From positions 10,640 to 74,639 of the forward strand of contig CAZSYU010000008.1 in NCBI GenBank assembly GCA_964611345.1: a stretch of 64,000 nt of DNA, written 5' to 3'. The position numbers were made by a program, and so were the translations under genes. This document shows positions 16,867 to 25,336 of this stretch, one piece after another. Every line of letters starts with the position of its first letter. Position 1 is the first letter of the stretch. The stretch is from JALZVT01 sp964611345. GTDB taxonomy: Bacteria > Pseudomonadota > Gammaproteobacteria > Pseudomonadales > Azotimanducaceae. The notes under the pieces are model-generated. The model ran no database searches. It saw only the letters and a program-made list of their open reading frames with translations, and was not told where the DNA came from.

Positions 16867-17542
16867 TGTCGACTTTCGCAACGTCAGCAAACGCTACGAC
16901 AATGGCTTTGAAGCACTGAAACAGATTTCAGTGTCGATTCGCGAAGGCTCGATGACGTTTCTCACCGGGCACTCAGGCGCGGGTAAAAGTACCTTTTTGC
17001 GTTTGCTGTTGCGCCTGGAGCACGCCGATCGCGGAGCGATAGAGGTCAATGGCGTAGATGTTGCCCGCTTGCCAGAGCGGGCATTACCTGCCTATCGGCG
17101 TAATCTGGGTGCCGTGTTTCAGGATCACCATTTGTTAGCGAATCGCACTGTTTATGAGAATGTTGCACTGCCACTGCGAGTTGGCGGAATGCGTGAGCGC
17201 GATGCTGCGCGGCGTGTCCGCGCCGCGTTGTCGAGAGTGGGACTGCTCGAAAAAGAACAGCAGTTTCCCCGCGCGCTTTCAACCGGCGAGCAGCAACGGG
17301 TTGGCATTGCGCGCGCGGTAGTCAACCGCCCCAAAATTCTGCTGGCCGACGAACCTACCGGTAATCTCGACCCTGAGTTGTCACGCGACATCATGACGTT
17401 GTTTCAACAATTCCGGCAGGTCGGCACCACCGTTATTGTGGCCAGCCATGACCGGGAACTTATCAACTCGCTGGGCTTTCGCATTATCGAATTGAGTGAA
17501 GGTCAACTGCTGCGGGATATTCCTGGAGTTGCCGATGGTTAA
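16859..17542 (+). CDS. ftsE: Cell division ATP-binding protein FtsE
   Basis: ATPase of the FtsEX complex, which couples the divisome to activation of septal peptidoglycan hydrolases. 227 residues from GTG 16859, chosen because VDFRNVSKRYDNGFEAL then lines up with the usual N-terminus. Walker A is GHSGAGKST, the Q-loop is FQDHHLLANRTVYENV, and Walker B is ILLADEPTGNLD. The ABC signature reads LSTGEQQR rather than the usual LSGGEQQR. Overlaps both ftsY (8 bp) and ftsX (8 bp). Confidence 0.95.
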   Translation: MGSVDFRNVSKRYDNGFEALKQISVSIREGSMTFLTGHSGAGKSTFLRLLLRLEHADRGAIEVNGVDVARLPERALPAYRRNLGAVFQDHHLLANRTVYENVALPLRVGGMRERDAARRVRAALSRVGLLEKEQQFPRALSTGEQQRVGIARAVVNRPKILLADEPTGNLDPELSRDIMTLFQQFRQVGTTVIVASHDRELINSLGFRIIELSEGQLLRDIPGVADG

Positions 17543-18515
17543 GCAGGCGGCTTCCCGAGCGGCGCCCGTCAGCGCCAATCCCTGGCCCAGCCCCCCTCGC
17601 GCGAGATTTGCATGGCTGCGTGATCATGCGCGGGTGGCGGCGGATAGTTTTAGGTATTTAAGCGGGCGGCTGGCCACGTCGCTCTTGGTGTGGTTGTTGA
17701 TTGGCATTGCGCTCGCGTTGCCGGCTGGTCTCTTTCTGCTGCAAAAAAATTTGGCGAGCCTCACGGGCGATTGGCAGGGCCGGCCTGGAGTTTCAGTGTA
17801 TTTCGAGCGGGATGTGGGTAGCGCAGAGGTAGAGGCTGCCATTGCAGAGGCGCAGGCTGCCGCATCGGTACAGAACGTCTGGCACATCACCCCGGACGAG
17901 GCGCTGCAGGAGTTTCAGGAGTTTTCTGGTCTGAACGACTCGCTCGATTTACTGGCTACTAATCCACTGCCGGATTCTCTGAAGGTCACCCTGACCAGTT
18001 CGGCAGATGTGCTTGATCTGCAAGATGTCGCAAGGGTTCTTGGTAACCAGGCCGGGGTTGACGAGGTGGTGATTGAGAAAACCTGGCTTGAGCGTCTGGC
18101 AGCCTTGTCGAGTCTGGTGAATCGATTGGGCATGGTGCTGGGCGTGATGTTTGCGCTAGGGGCCGTGCTGGTTACTGCGACCTCTGTGCGGCTGGCGATT
18201 GAGGCGCGGCTGGATGAGTTGCGGGTGCAAAAACTGGTGGGTGCGTCGAATGCGTTCCTGCGGCGGCCATTCCTCTACTTTGGCCTGCTGTATGGGCTGG
18301 GTGGCGCGCTCATTGCGCTGATGTTGCTGTCTGCGGTGTTGCTGGTGCTGGAGGCGCCGCTGGCGGCGCTGTTGGGCAGCTATGGCAACTCACTGAACAT
18401 TATCGGTTTTGACGCAGGTTTCCTGGCAGGGTTGCTGGTGCTCGGAGGGGTACTGGGGCTGTTTGGTGCTATTTTGGCCAGTCAGCAGCGCCTTGGCGCC
18501 GTTGAAGTTGTCTGA
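17535..18515 (+). CDS. ftsX: Cell division permease-like protein FtsX
   Basis: Membrane partner of FtsE. In 326 residues there is a cytoplasmic N-tail, a first membrane helix (LLVWLLIGIALALPAGLFLL), a periplasmic domain of about 110 residues (from LTGDWQGRPGVSVYFERD to the segment before LSSLVNRLG), then three C-terminal helices (for example GMVLGVMFALGAVLVTATSV and YFGLLYGLGGALIALMLLSA). ATG 17535 overlaps the ftsE stop and has GGAG about 8 nt upstream. Four-helix topology and operon position fit the family. Confidence 0.95.
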   Translation: MVKQAASRAAPVSANPWPSPPRARFAWLRDHARVAADSFRYLSGRLATSLLVWLLIGIALALPAGLFLLQKNLASLTGDWQGRPGVSVYFERDVGSAEVEAAIAEAQAAASVQNVWHITPDEALQEFQEFSGLNDSLDLLATNPLPDSLKVTLTSSADVLDLQDVARVLGNQAGVDEVVIEKTWLERLAALSSLVNRLGMVLGVMFALGAVLVTATSVRLAIEARLDELRVQKLVGASNAFLRRPFLYFGLLYGLGGALIALMLLSAVLLVLEAPLAALLGSYGNSLNIIGFDAGFLAGLLVLGGVLGLFGAILASQQRLGAVEVV

Positions 18516-18703
18516 GAAATTGTCTGACAATCTCTCGGATTTAAGTAATAAAATCAATAAAAACAGTTAGTTAGGTGCTATGTGAGGTGGTTCACGGAAC
18601 TCCGGACGTCGTTAGCAGTCTCAGTAGGCGAGTGCTAAAATTAGCCCTAGTCAGGTTAGGCCGAGAGTGGGTCTAGCAGCAGGCAGTAGTGAGGTAGAGC
18701 GAC

Positions 18704-19573
18704 ATGACAACGGATGTAATGGTGGGTATGAACAACCTGGCGCTGCAGTCTATGGCCCCGGGCCAGAACCTGGACGGCTACATTGCGACGGTGCGCCAAT
18801 TCGAAGTGCTGAGTGCCGAAGAAGAAAAGGTGCTCGCGGAACGTTTTTTCTACGACAACGATTTGGAAGCGGCGCGTGAGCTGGTACTGCGACATTTGCG
18901 CTTTGTGGTGCATCTGGCCCGGTCTTATAGCGGCTATGGTTTGCCGCTGGGTGATCTGGTGCAGGAAGGTAATGTGGGTCTGATGAAGGCGGTTAAGCGC
19001 TTTGACCCAGGTGTAGGTGTTCGCCTTGTGTCGTTTGCCGTGCACTGGATCAAGGCCGAGATGCACGAGTTTATTTTGAAAAACTGGCGCATCGTTAAGG
19101 TCGCCACTACCAAAGCCCAACGCAAACTGTTTTTTAATCTGCGTGGCGCCAAGAACAAGTTGGCGTGGTTGTCGAATGATGAAGCCAAGGCGGTCGCTGA
19201 TGATCTCGGCGTGCCCGTTGCAACGGTTAGCCAAATGGAAGGCCGACTGGCGTCCCACGATGTTGCCTTTGACGGCTATGGTAGTGACGATGACGAGGCG
19301 CCAAGCGCGCCCATGCACTACCTCGAAGACCGGTCGGCGAACCCCGAAGATGTGGTGATTGAAACCGATTTTCGCGATGATTCTGAACGCAAATTGGGTG
19401 CTGCCCTAATGACTCTGGATGAGCGCAGCCGCGATATATTGCAGCAGCGCTGGCTCGCGGATAAGAAGCGCACGTTGCATGAACTGGCCGAAACCTATTC
19501 GGTCTCTGCCGAGCGTATACGCCAAATCGAAGCCAATGCGATTAAAAAGCTGCGCAAACGTCTCGCCGCCTGA
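18704..19573 (+). CDS. rpoH: RNA polymerase heat-shock sigma factor RpoH (sigma-32)
   Basis: Directs transcription of heat-shock genes. 289 residues with region 2 (LRFVVHLARSYSGYGLPLGD, then LVQEGNVGLMKAVKRFDPG), the RpoH box QRKLFFNLR just after VATTKA, and the region 4 helix-turn-helix YSVSAERIRQIEANAIKKLR. A GAGGTAGAG site precedes ATG 18704. The 188-bp gap after ftsX is AT-rich at its start and probably contains promoters; heat control by leader RNA folding, known in E. coli, could not be judged by eye. Confidence 0.97.
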   Translation: MTTDVMVGMNNLALQSMAPGQNLDGYIATVRQFEVLSAEEEKVLAERFFYDNDLEAARELVLRHLRFVVHLARSYSGYGLPLGDLVQEGNVGLMKAVKRFDPGVGVRLVSFAVHWIKAEMHEFILKNWRIVKVATTKAQRKLFFNLRGAKNKLAWLSNDEAKAVADDLGVPVATVSQMEGRLASHDVAFDGYGSDDDEAPSAPMHYLEDRSANPEDVVIETDFRDDSERKLGAALMTLDERSRDILQQRWLADKKRTLHELAETYSVSAERIRQIEANAIKKLRKRLAA

Positions 19574-19623
19574 TTAAATAGCGACCTGTCTAAAAGTGGC
19601 TTGAAGCGTCGCCGGGGGTAGTT

Positions 19624-20016
19624 GTGACTGGGTCGAATGCGTTGCTCGCGGTCGCAGCTGTGCTGGGTACCAGCGGTGTTGGTCTTGGCGCCTTTGGCGC
19701 CCACGCGCTTAAATCTCGCTTGCTTGCGAGTAACACCCTGTCTACCTGGGAAACGGCGGTGCATTACCATCTGCTGCATGCCGTCGCATTGCTAGCCCTG
19801 GTTGCTTGCGCGCGTACCTTTTCACCGGCCTTGCAAGGGTCGCTCTATGTTAGCGGCTGGTTGTTTTTGGCGGGCGTAATTTTGTTCAGCGGTAGCCTCT
19901 ACGGACTGGCCCTGGGTGGCCCGCGCTGGCTAGGTCCGGTCACACCCCTTGGTGGACTCGCCTTTATGGCTGGCTGGTTATATTTACTGAAGCCGGCCTT
20001 TGCTGCCGATGCCTGA
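19624..20016 (+). CDS. DUF423 family inner-membrane protein
   Basis: 130 residues with three or four hydrophobic helices (NALLAVAAVLGTSGVGLGAF, HAVALLALVACA, GWLFLAGVILFSGSLYGLAL, FMAGWLYLL). The start matches DUF423/YgdD proteins (GAFGAHALKSRL, then WETAVHYHLLHA). Function unknown. Starts with GTG 19624, 50 bp after rpoH, and its end overlaps the start of trmB by 8 bp, so the two are probably translated together. Confidence 0.88.
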   Translation: MTGSNALLAVAAVLGTSGVGLGAFGAHALKSRLLASNTLSTWETAVHYHLLHAVALLALVACARTFSPALQGSLYVSGWLFLAGVILFSGSLYGLALGGPRWLGPVTPLGGLAFMAGWLYLLKPAFAADA

Positions 20017-20695
20017 CACCCCTCCGGAGCAAACCGCGCAGCCGCGGCGCCAGGTATATGTTCGTCGTCGTGGGCGTATGACCAAGGGTCAGGAGCGGGC
20101 GCTGGAAACGCTGCGCGAAGACTATTGTGTTGATGCCACCAGCACCGACTTTGGTGACGTGTTTGCTAATGGGCGCGATATCGGCATGGAAATCGGTTTT
20201 GGTATGGGCCATGCCACAGCGCATTGGGCGGCACTTCGCCCAGATATGAATTTACTGGGTGTGGAAGTTTACGAGCCTGGTATTGGGGCTCTGCTGCTTA
20301 CGCTAAACGATCAGAAGTTGGAAAATGTCCGCGTGCTGGAGGGTGACGCGCGAGTGTTGCTTGAAAATTGGGTGCCTGAAGGTGCGCTTACTCAGATTAA
20401 CCTGTTCTTCCCCGATCCTTGGCCCAAGAAGCGTCACCGCGCGCGGCGCATTGTGCAGCACGATACGGTTGCGCTTTATGCGTCGCGCTTGCGTGCAGGG
20501 GGGACTCTGCGCATCGCCACCGATTGGCAACCTTACGCCGAGTGGATTCTTGAGTGTGTAAACGCCAATCCTGACTTGCAGAATATGGCGGATGGTTATT
20601 CTGAGCGCGCCAAGGAGCGGCCGGTCACCAATTTTGAAGCGCGTGGTCTGCGCCTGGGGCATGGCGTATGGGATTTTTGGTACGAGCGTCGCTAA
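20009..20695 (+). CDS. trmB: tRNA (guanine-N7-)-methyltransferase TrmB
   Basis: Forms m7G46 in tRNA with SAM. In 228 residues from ATG 20009: RRRGRMTKGQERAL near the N-terminus, the SAM loop EIGFGMGHATAHWA, LLGVEVYEPGIGALL, and the diagnostic NLFFPDPWPKKRHRARR. A TTG at 20000 is an alternative start. It converges on hemW with a short hairpin between them. Confidence 0.95.
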   Translation: MPDTPPEQTAQPRRQVYVRRRGRMTKGQERALETLREDYCVDATSTDFGDVFANGRDIGMEIGFGMGHATAHWAALRPDMNLLGVEVYEPGIGALLLTLNDQKLENVRVLEGDARVLLENWVPEGALTQINLFFPDPWPKKRHRARRIVQHDTVALYASRLRAGGTLRIATDWQPYAEWILECVNANPDLQNMADGYSERAKERPVTNFEARGLRLGHGVWDFWYERR

Positions 20696-20697
20696 CA

Positions 20698-20720
20698 AGC
20701 TGCGGCTGCTAGCCGCAGTT
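20698..20720. terminator. Probable bidirectional terminator between trmB and hemW
   Basis: Perfect 7-bp stem CTGCGGC / GCCGCAG (20700-20706 with 20712-20718), extended by one G-U and one A-U pair, loop TGCTA. It sits between two convergent genes and overlaps the hemW stop codon. No strong T-run follows on either side, so termination strength is uncertain. Confidence 0.45.
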
Positions 20721-21894
20721 AGATGAAATCCGCCACTATGGTATCGAGTGCATTGATGCCCAATGGCGTTAGGGCGATGCGATCGTCTTGCATACAACCC
20801 ATTCTTCGCCACTTCTCAAGTATCTGCGCTATCTGTTCGCTCTCGAGGCCTGTTCGCACGCTAAATGCGGCTTGGTCAACTCCGCCAAACAGACGCAGCG
20901 CGTTCATCATAAACTCGCTGGGCAACTCGGCATCGGTCACGACGCGAGTTTGCAGTTGCCAGCTGCCCGCTTCAGCCTGCTGCAAATACAGCCTGGGTTG
21001 TCTTGGTTGCGCGGTACGAACAATCGTCAGTCGATTGTCCTGACTACGCGTGCTTAGTTTTCCGTGCGCCCCGGCACCGATACCCAGATAGTCACCGAAT
21101 TCCCAGTAGTTACGATTGTGGCGGGAGTACTTTTCGTTTCGTGCGTAGGCGGATACTTCATAGCGATAGAAACCACTCTTGGCGAGCAACTCGAGTCCTT
21201 TACTTTCTATATCACCTAGGATGTTTTCATCCGGCAGTGGTGGTGGACGTTTGGCAAACTCTGTTCTGGGTTCGATAGTGAGCTGGTACCAGGAGATGTG
21301 ACTGACTCCTGAGCTAATCGCCGTGTGCAGATCGTGCAAGGCAATATCACTGGTCTGTTCCGGCAAGCCGTGCATCAGATCGATATTCAGGTTGTTAAAA
21401 CCCGCTTGTTGCGCGGCCTTAATGGCGACCATGGCTTCTTGGCCGGAGTGAATGCGCCCGAGTGCAGATAAGGCGCCGTCATTGAAGGATTGCACACCCA
21501 TCGACAAACGATTGATGCCCGCCGCGCGATAGTCTGCAAGATTGCCATACTCAAGGGTGCCAGGGTTGGCTTCCATGGTAACTTCGGCATCATTAGTCAG
21601 GGCCGGTCGAATCACATCCAACAAGCGTGCGAAGCTTTCCGGGTGAAACAAACTGGGCGTACCGCCACCAAAGAAGACGGAACTGATTTGACGCTCGGCA
21701 CGGTTGCGTTGTTGTGCGTGCCAGTCGGCGATTAATGCGTCGGTGTAGTCTGCTTCGGGTAAGTCGTCGCCGAGCGGATGGGAATTAAAATCGCAGTACG
21801 GGCACTTTTTTACGCACCAGGGGAAATGTACGTACAACCCCATCGGCGTGTATGGAAAGTGCGTGTTTGAACACTGTGTGACGGATGCAGCCAT
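20719..21894 (-). CDS. hemW: Radical SAM heme chaperone HemW
   Basis: Oxygen-independent coproporphyrinogen oxidase-like protein now regarded as a heme chaperone. The radical-SAM cluster motif is CVKKCPYCDF near residue 27, followed by FFGGGTPSLF and EANPGTLEYGNL; the C-terminal HemN domain includes SRHNRNYWEFGDYLGIGAGAHG. 391 residues from ATG 21894; ATG 21843 (MGLYVHFPWC) would also give a complete protein. It is followed by 22 bp and preceded by rdgB on the same strand. Confidence 0.94.
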   Translation of the reverse strand: MAASVTQCSNTHFPYTPMGLYVHFPWCVKKCPYCDFNSHPLGDDLPEADYTDALIADWHAQQRNRAERQISSVFFGGGTPSLFHPESFARLLDVIRPALTNDAEVTMEANPGTLEYGNLADYRAAGINRLSMGVQSFNDGALSALGRIHSGQEAMVAIKAAQQAGFNNLNIDLMHGLPEQTSDIALHDLHTAISSGVSHISWYQLTIEPRTEFAKRPPPLPDENILGDIESKGLELLAKSGFYRYEVSAYARNEKYSRHNRNYWEFGDYLGIGAGAHGKLSTRSQDNRLTIVRTAQPRQPRLYLQQAEAGSWQLQTRVVTDAELPSEFMMNALRLFGGVDQAAFSVRTGLESEQIAQILEKWRRMGCMQDDRIALTPLGINALDTIVADFI

Positions 21895-21916
21895 CTCGTA
21901 GTTGTAGCAGGCGCTG

Positions 21917-22516
21917 CTAAAGGCTTGCGAGCTGCTGCTTTAGTACGTCCCAGGCCCGCCCGCGATGACTACGTGCGTGTTTCTCGCTCGGAGCCAGACT
22001 CGCAGCTGTATTGCCTGAAGATGCATCGATGAACAGTGGGTCGTAGCCAAAGCCATTGCTACCACTTGGCTCGGTAGCGATATGGCCATGCCATTGTCCG
22101 GTTGCAATCAGTGGGGCTGGGTCTTGGTCTGCGCGCAGCAACACCAACGCGCAATAAAAGTGTGCCCGCCGATCTTGCACGCTATTCAGCGCCTCGAGCA
22201 GCTTTGCGTTGTTGGCCTGGTCTTGTGTTTGTGCCCCGTGTGGCCCTGATCCAGCATAACGTGCAGAGTAAATTCCGGGGGCGCCGCCCAGTGCAGCTAC
22301 GGCCAGGCCTGAATCGTCGGCGAGGCAGGGTAGGCCGGTTGCGAGCGATGCGTTGCGAGCCTTGAGCAGCGCGTTTTCGACAAAAGTCTGGCCGGTTTCT
22401 TCAGCCTGTTCCACAGAGAATTCGGCAAGCGAGATCAGAGTGTGAGCTGTACTTTCGAACAGCGCCTGAAACTCTTTTAGCTTGCCCGAGTTTTCTGTAG
22501 CCAGAACAATCTGCAC
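21917..22516 (-). CDS. rdgB: XTP/dITP diphosphatase RdgB
   Basis: Hydrolyses non-canonical purine triphosphates (XTP, ITP, dITP) to protect DNA and RNA. In 199 residues: IVLATENSGKLKEFQALF, ETGQTFVENALLKARNA, LPCLADDSGLAVAALGGAPG, YSARYAG and GSNGFGYDPLF. The start is GTG 22516, whose first base is the last base of the upstream DUF4426 stop codon, implying coupled translation. Confidence 0.96.
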   Translation of the reverse strand: MQIVLATENSGKLKEFQALFESTAHTLISLAEFSVEQAEETGQTFVENALLKARNASLATGLPCLADDSGLAVAALGGAPGIYSARYAGSGPHGAQTQDQANNAKLLEALNSVQDRRAHFYCALVLLRADQDPAPLIATGQWHGHIATEPSGSNGFGYDPLFIDASSGNTAASLAPSEKHARSHRGRAWDVLKQQLASL

Positions 22517-22965
22517 TAGTCTTCCCAGTACAATTTTTGTTCAAACTTCATGGTATTGGCGACGCCGTCTGGGCCTACGAAATCGATATTGAAGCGCATA
22601 AGCTCCTGATCGCTGAAGCGGGTCTGTGCGAGGTAATAAACCGCTTCTCCTTCCCGCACTTCTTCGAAATCGAGATGGAGTAATTGTCCGGGCAGGTTCT
22701 TAACCGTACCTTTTAGCTTGGCGCGAACCGGCTTGTTGTCTTCGTCTAGGATTGAAATGTTCACCAGGGCGCGATTTCGGCCGCGTACGATATTGTACTT
22801 ACTTGCCATGTCAGCACTTAAAAACGTGCTTGCGAAGGCAACGTAGTGCACTGAGTAAGCACCCGCCTGCTTGCTCTGTTCGGCACTGGCATGGGTGCTA
22901 GCGAAAAAAGTACAAGCTAAAAGCACGAGGGCAGAAGGGGTCAGGCGTTTCGCTAGGCTGTGCAT
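22516..22965 (-). CDS. DUF4426 periplasmic protein
   Basis: 149 residues from ATG 22965. A signal peptide is visible (basic start MHSLAKRL, hydrophobic ALVLLACTFFASTHASA). The mature part is predicted beta-rich (YSVHYVAFASTFLSADMAS, YNIVRGRNRALVNISILD). DUF4426 proteins occur beside metW and rdgB in pseudomonads; their function is not known. The stop overlaps the rdgB GTG by one base. Confidence 0.85.
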   Translation of the reverse strand: MHSLAKRLTPSALVLLACTFFASTHASAEQSKQAGAYSVHYVAFASTFLSADMASKYNIVRGRNRALVNISILDEDNKPVRAKLKGTVKNLPGQLLHLDFEEVREGEAVYYLAQTRFSDQELMRFNIDFVGPDGVANTMKFEQKLYWED

Positions 22966-22993
22966 CAGTACCTCACTAGTTACTAATTGGGTG

Positions 22994-23596
22994 CTAAATC
23001 TGTGTTGTGCGGGATAGCCGGTAGAAGGCGGTAACCCCAAAAAAGTTCGGGAACATGTTCATCATGGGCCGCTGTTGGTGGTGAGCGTCCACTACAAAGC
23101 GTTCAACTATGCCGATGTTCAGTTCCTTGCACAGCTCTTCGAAATCTCTGAAAGAGCACAGATGAATATTTGGGGTGTCAAACCAGCGGTTAGGCAGGTG
23201 GCGAACTATAGGCATGTTACCCTTCGTTACCAAATACGCTCGACATCGCCAGTTGGCAAAGTTGGGAAAGCTCACCACGCAGTTGTTGGCTATGCGCAAC
23301 ATCTCACGCAGCATTACCACCGGGTCTGCCACCGCCTGAATGGTTTCGGTCATGATCACGGTGTCGAAACTATCATCTGGAAAATTGCTTAAGCCAAGAT
23401 TCAGGTCTTGCTCCAGCACGTTAACACCAGCGCGAATACAGGCGTTGATATTCTCAGGGTCGATATCGAGACCATAGCCGTTGACTGCTCTATGATCCTG
23501 TAGCCAGGCGAGCAATTCGCCCTCACCGCAACCGAGGTCGAGCACGCGCGCCCCGGATTCTATTTGCTGAGCTACGATCGATAAATCAGCTCGCAT
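22994..23596 (-). CDS. metW: Methionine biosynthesis protein MetW
   Basis: Methyltransferase-fold protein found with MetX, needed for normal homoserine acylation in several proteobacteria. 200 residues from ATG 23596, which overlaps the metX stop by 11 bp. SAM-type motif VLDLGCGEGELLAWL near residue 19, then YGLDIDPENINACI, DTVIMTETIQAV and FPNFANWRCRAYL. Its partner role with MetX is established knowledge of the pair. Confidence 0.94.
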   Translation of the reverse strand: MRADLSIVAQQIESGARVLDLGCGEGELLAWLQDHRAVNGYGLDIDPENINACIRAGVNVLEQDLNLGLSNFPDDSFDTVIMTETIQAVADPVVMLREMLRIANNCVVSFPNFANWRCRAYLVTKGNMPIVRHLPNRWFDTPNIHLCSFRDFEELCKELNIGIVERFVVDAHHQQRPMMNMFPNFFGVTAFYRLSRTTQI

Positions 23597-24767
23597 GCTC
23601 TGCCTCCGCATATTGGTCTGCTTCTGGGTTTCGGGCGGACGAGCTTGTGCCAGTATTTATCTGCGCGAGATAGCCACCAAGCACGTCGAAGTAGCGCGCG
23701 ATGGGCAACAGAAACGAATCGTGTCCGTGTTCACTTTCGATACATGCAGAAACGACGTTCTTTTTTGCAGCAACCAGGCCATCAACAATTTCGGCGGAGC
23801 GTGCTGGCGAAAAGCGCCAGTCTGAAGAAAAGGAGATAACCAGAAATTGCGCGGTGGCCTTCTTTAAAGTAGTCGCGAGGTCGTCGTTGTGATCCTGAGC
23901 CGGGTCAAAGTAGTCCAGCGCGTGAGTCATGCGTATATAGGTGTTTGCATCGAATGACTTTGCGAAGTTTTCGCCCTGGTATTGCAAATAGCTCTCAACC
24001 TGAAACTCAACATCGCGGGCATGCATGATGTCGCCCGACTTCAGCTCGCGGCCAAACTTTGTGCCCATTCCATGTGCAGACAGGTAGGTGACATGCCCGA
24101 TCATGCGTGCGATACCCAGGCCTTGGTCTGGATTGGTGTTGCGTGCCAGGTAGTGCCCGGCTTTAAACTCAGGGTCGCTGGTGATGGCGTGGCGCGCTAT
24201 CTCGTTGAAGGCGATGTTCTGCGCTGACAACTTGGGTGCAGCGGCGATCACACAGGCGTGTTTCACCCGCGCAGGAAAGTCGATGCTCCACTGTAACGCC
24301 TGCATACCACCGAGGCTGCCGCCAATGATGGCGGCAAAAGTATCTATGCCGAGATGATCAGCGAGCAAGGCTTGAGAACCTACCCAGTCGGGTACGGTAA
24401 CTGTTGGAAAGTCGGGACCATAGGGCTCGCCGGTGTCCGGATTTAGTGTTAGTGGCCCCGAAGAACCGTGACAGCCGCCGAGGTTGTTAAGACTGACCAC
24501 AAAGAATTTGTTGGTATCTATGGGCTTGTCCGGGCCGATAGCGGAATCCCACCAGCCAGGCTTGGTATCGCTGCTGCTATGTTTGCCGGCCGCGTGATGA
24601 TTGCCCGACAGGGCATGGCAGATCAGGATGGCGTTGGTAGCGGTGTCATTCAGTGCACCGTAAGTCTCATAAACCAACTCGAAACCGTTTAGCTGTTCAC
24701 CATTGCGCAGCTCGAATTTATCTTCCCAGATGAAGCGCTGTGGTGTGACCAGCAGTTGCGATTTCAC
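23586..24767 (-). CDS. metX: Homoserine O-acyltransferase MetX
   Basis: First committed step of methionine synthesis: acylates homoserine. 393 residues, an alpha/beta hydrolase with nucleophile GGSLGGMQALQW, catalytic Asp region SFSSDWRFSPARS and His in ESEHGHDSFLL. GTG 24767 overlaps the yggT stop (GTGA), and the family start SQLLVTPQRFIWEDKFELRN follows immediately; the open frame further upstream is not family-like. Whether it uses acetyl- or succinyl-CoA cannot be told by eye; MetX proteins paired with MetW in gammaproteobacteria are often succinyltransferases. Confidence 0.94.
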   Translation of the reverse strand: MKSQLLVTPQRFIWEDKFELRNGEQLNGFELVYETYGALNDTATNAILICHALSGNHHAAGKHSSSDTKPGWWDSAIGPDKPIDTNKFFVVSLNNLGGCHGSSGPLTLNPDTGEPYGPDFPTVTVPDWVGSQALLADHLGIDTFAAIIGGSLGGMQALQWSIDFPARVKHACVIAAAPKLSAQNIAFNEIARHAITSDPEFKAGHYLARNTNPDQGLGIARMIGHVTYLSAHGMGTKFGRELKSGDIMHARDVEFQVESYLQYQGENFAKSFDANTYIRMTHALDYFDPAQDHNDDLATTLKKATAQFLVISFSSDWRFSPARSAEIVDGLVAAKKNVVSACIESEHGHDSFLLPIARYFDVLGGYLAQINTGTSSSARNPEADQYAEAEHAS

Positions 24768-25336
24768 TGACCCGCGAGTGCTCGCAATGCGCTGCCGGCA
24801 ACTTCTGGTAACACGCTCGAACGTAATATTTGGACGACGATAATCACCAGCAGAATGGAAAAGTCGAAACCACCAATGGGAGGTATGAGGTTGCGTGCAG
24901 GTGCCAAAATGGGTTCGAGAATCTGATTCAGTAGATTGAGTGCGGGGTGGCCGGTGCCTGGTGCTACCCAGCTCGCAATGATGTGAATGATAAGAAACAG
25001 CCAATAGACCATGAGCAGTTGTTCGAGTACTTCGAAAACGGTCAACACCGTAAGGGCGGCAAAGCCTGGAAAAAACTTGCCGCCCAGCGAGTAGATGCTG
25101 AAGGTGATGAGCGCTTGCAGTAAAAAGGCACTCAGCAGGGATGCGAAGTCCCAGCGAGCGCTGGTGGGCAGCAATGCCCGGATGGGCTTCGCAACGGGAT
25201 CGGTGATGGTAACTATGCCCTGCGAGATGGGGTTCGAGTCGTCTGCCCGGGCTGCCTGCAGCAAAAAGCGCACGACGAAGAAGAAAATGATGATGCTCCC
25301 CAGCATATTGAGGAGGTCGATCAGAATGTTACTCAT
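24764..25336 (-). CDS. yggT: YggT family membrane protein
   Basis: 190 residues with two copies of the YGGT module: a helix near the N-terminus (LIDLLNMLGSIIIFFFVVRFLLQ) with DDSNPISQGIVTITDPVAKPIR, and a second (QLLMVYWLFLIIHIIASWV) with NLLNQILEPILAPARNLIPPIGG. Known as an inner-membrane family without firm function, sometimes linked to osmotic response. ATG 25336 overlaps the proC stop (ATGA), and its own stop overlaps the metX start, so proC-yggT-metX-metW are tightly coupled. Confidence 0.92.
   Translation of the reverse strand: MSNILIDLLNMLGSIIIFFFVVRFLLQAARADDSNPISQGIVTITDPVAKPIRALLPTSARWDFASLLSAFLLQALITFSIYSLGGKFFPGFAALTVLTVFEVLEQLLMVYWLFLIIHIIASWVAPGTGHPALNLLNQILEPILAPARNLIPPIGGFDFSILLVIIVVQILRSSVLPEVAGSALRALAGQ

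Noticed and set aside
18512..18545. Imperfect inverted repeat GAGAAATTGT / ACAATCTCTC at the ftsX end
   Set aside because: 3-nt loop with an internal mismatch and no T-run, so terminator status is not supported.
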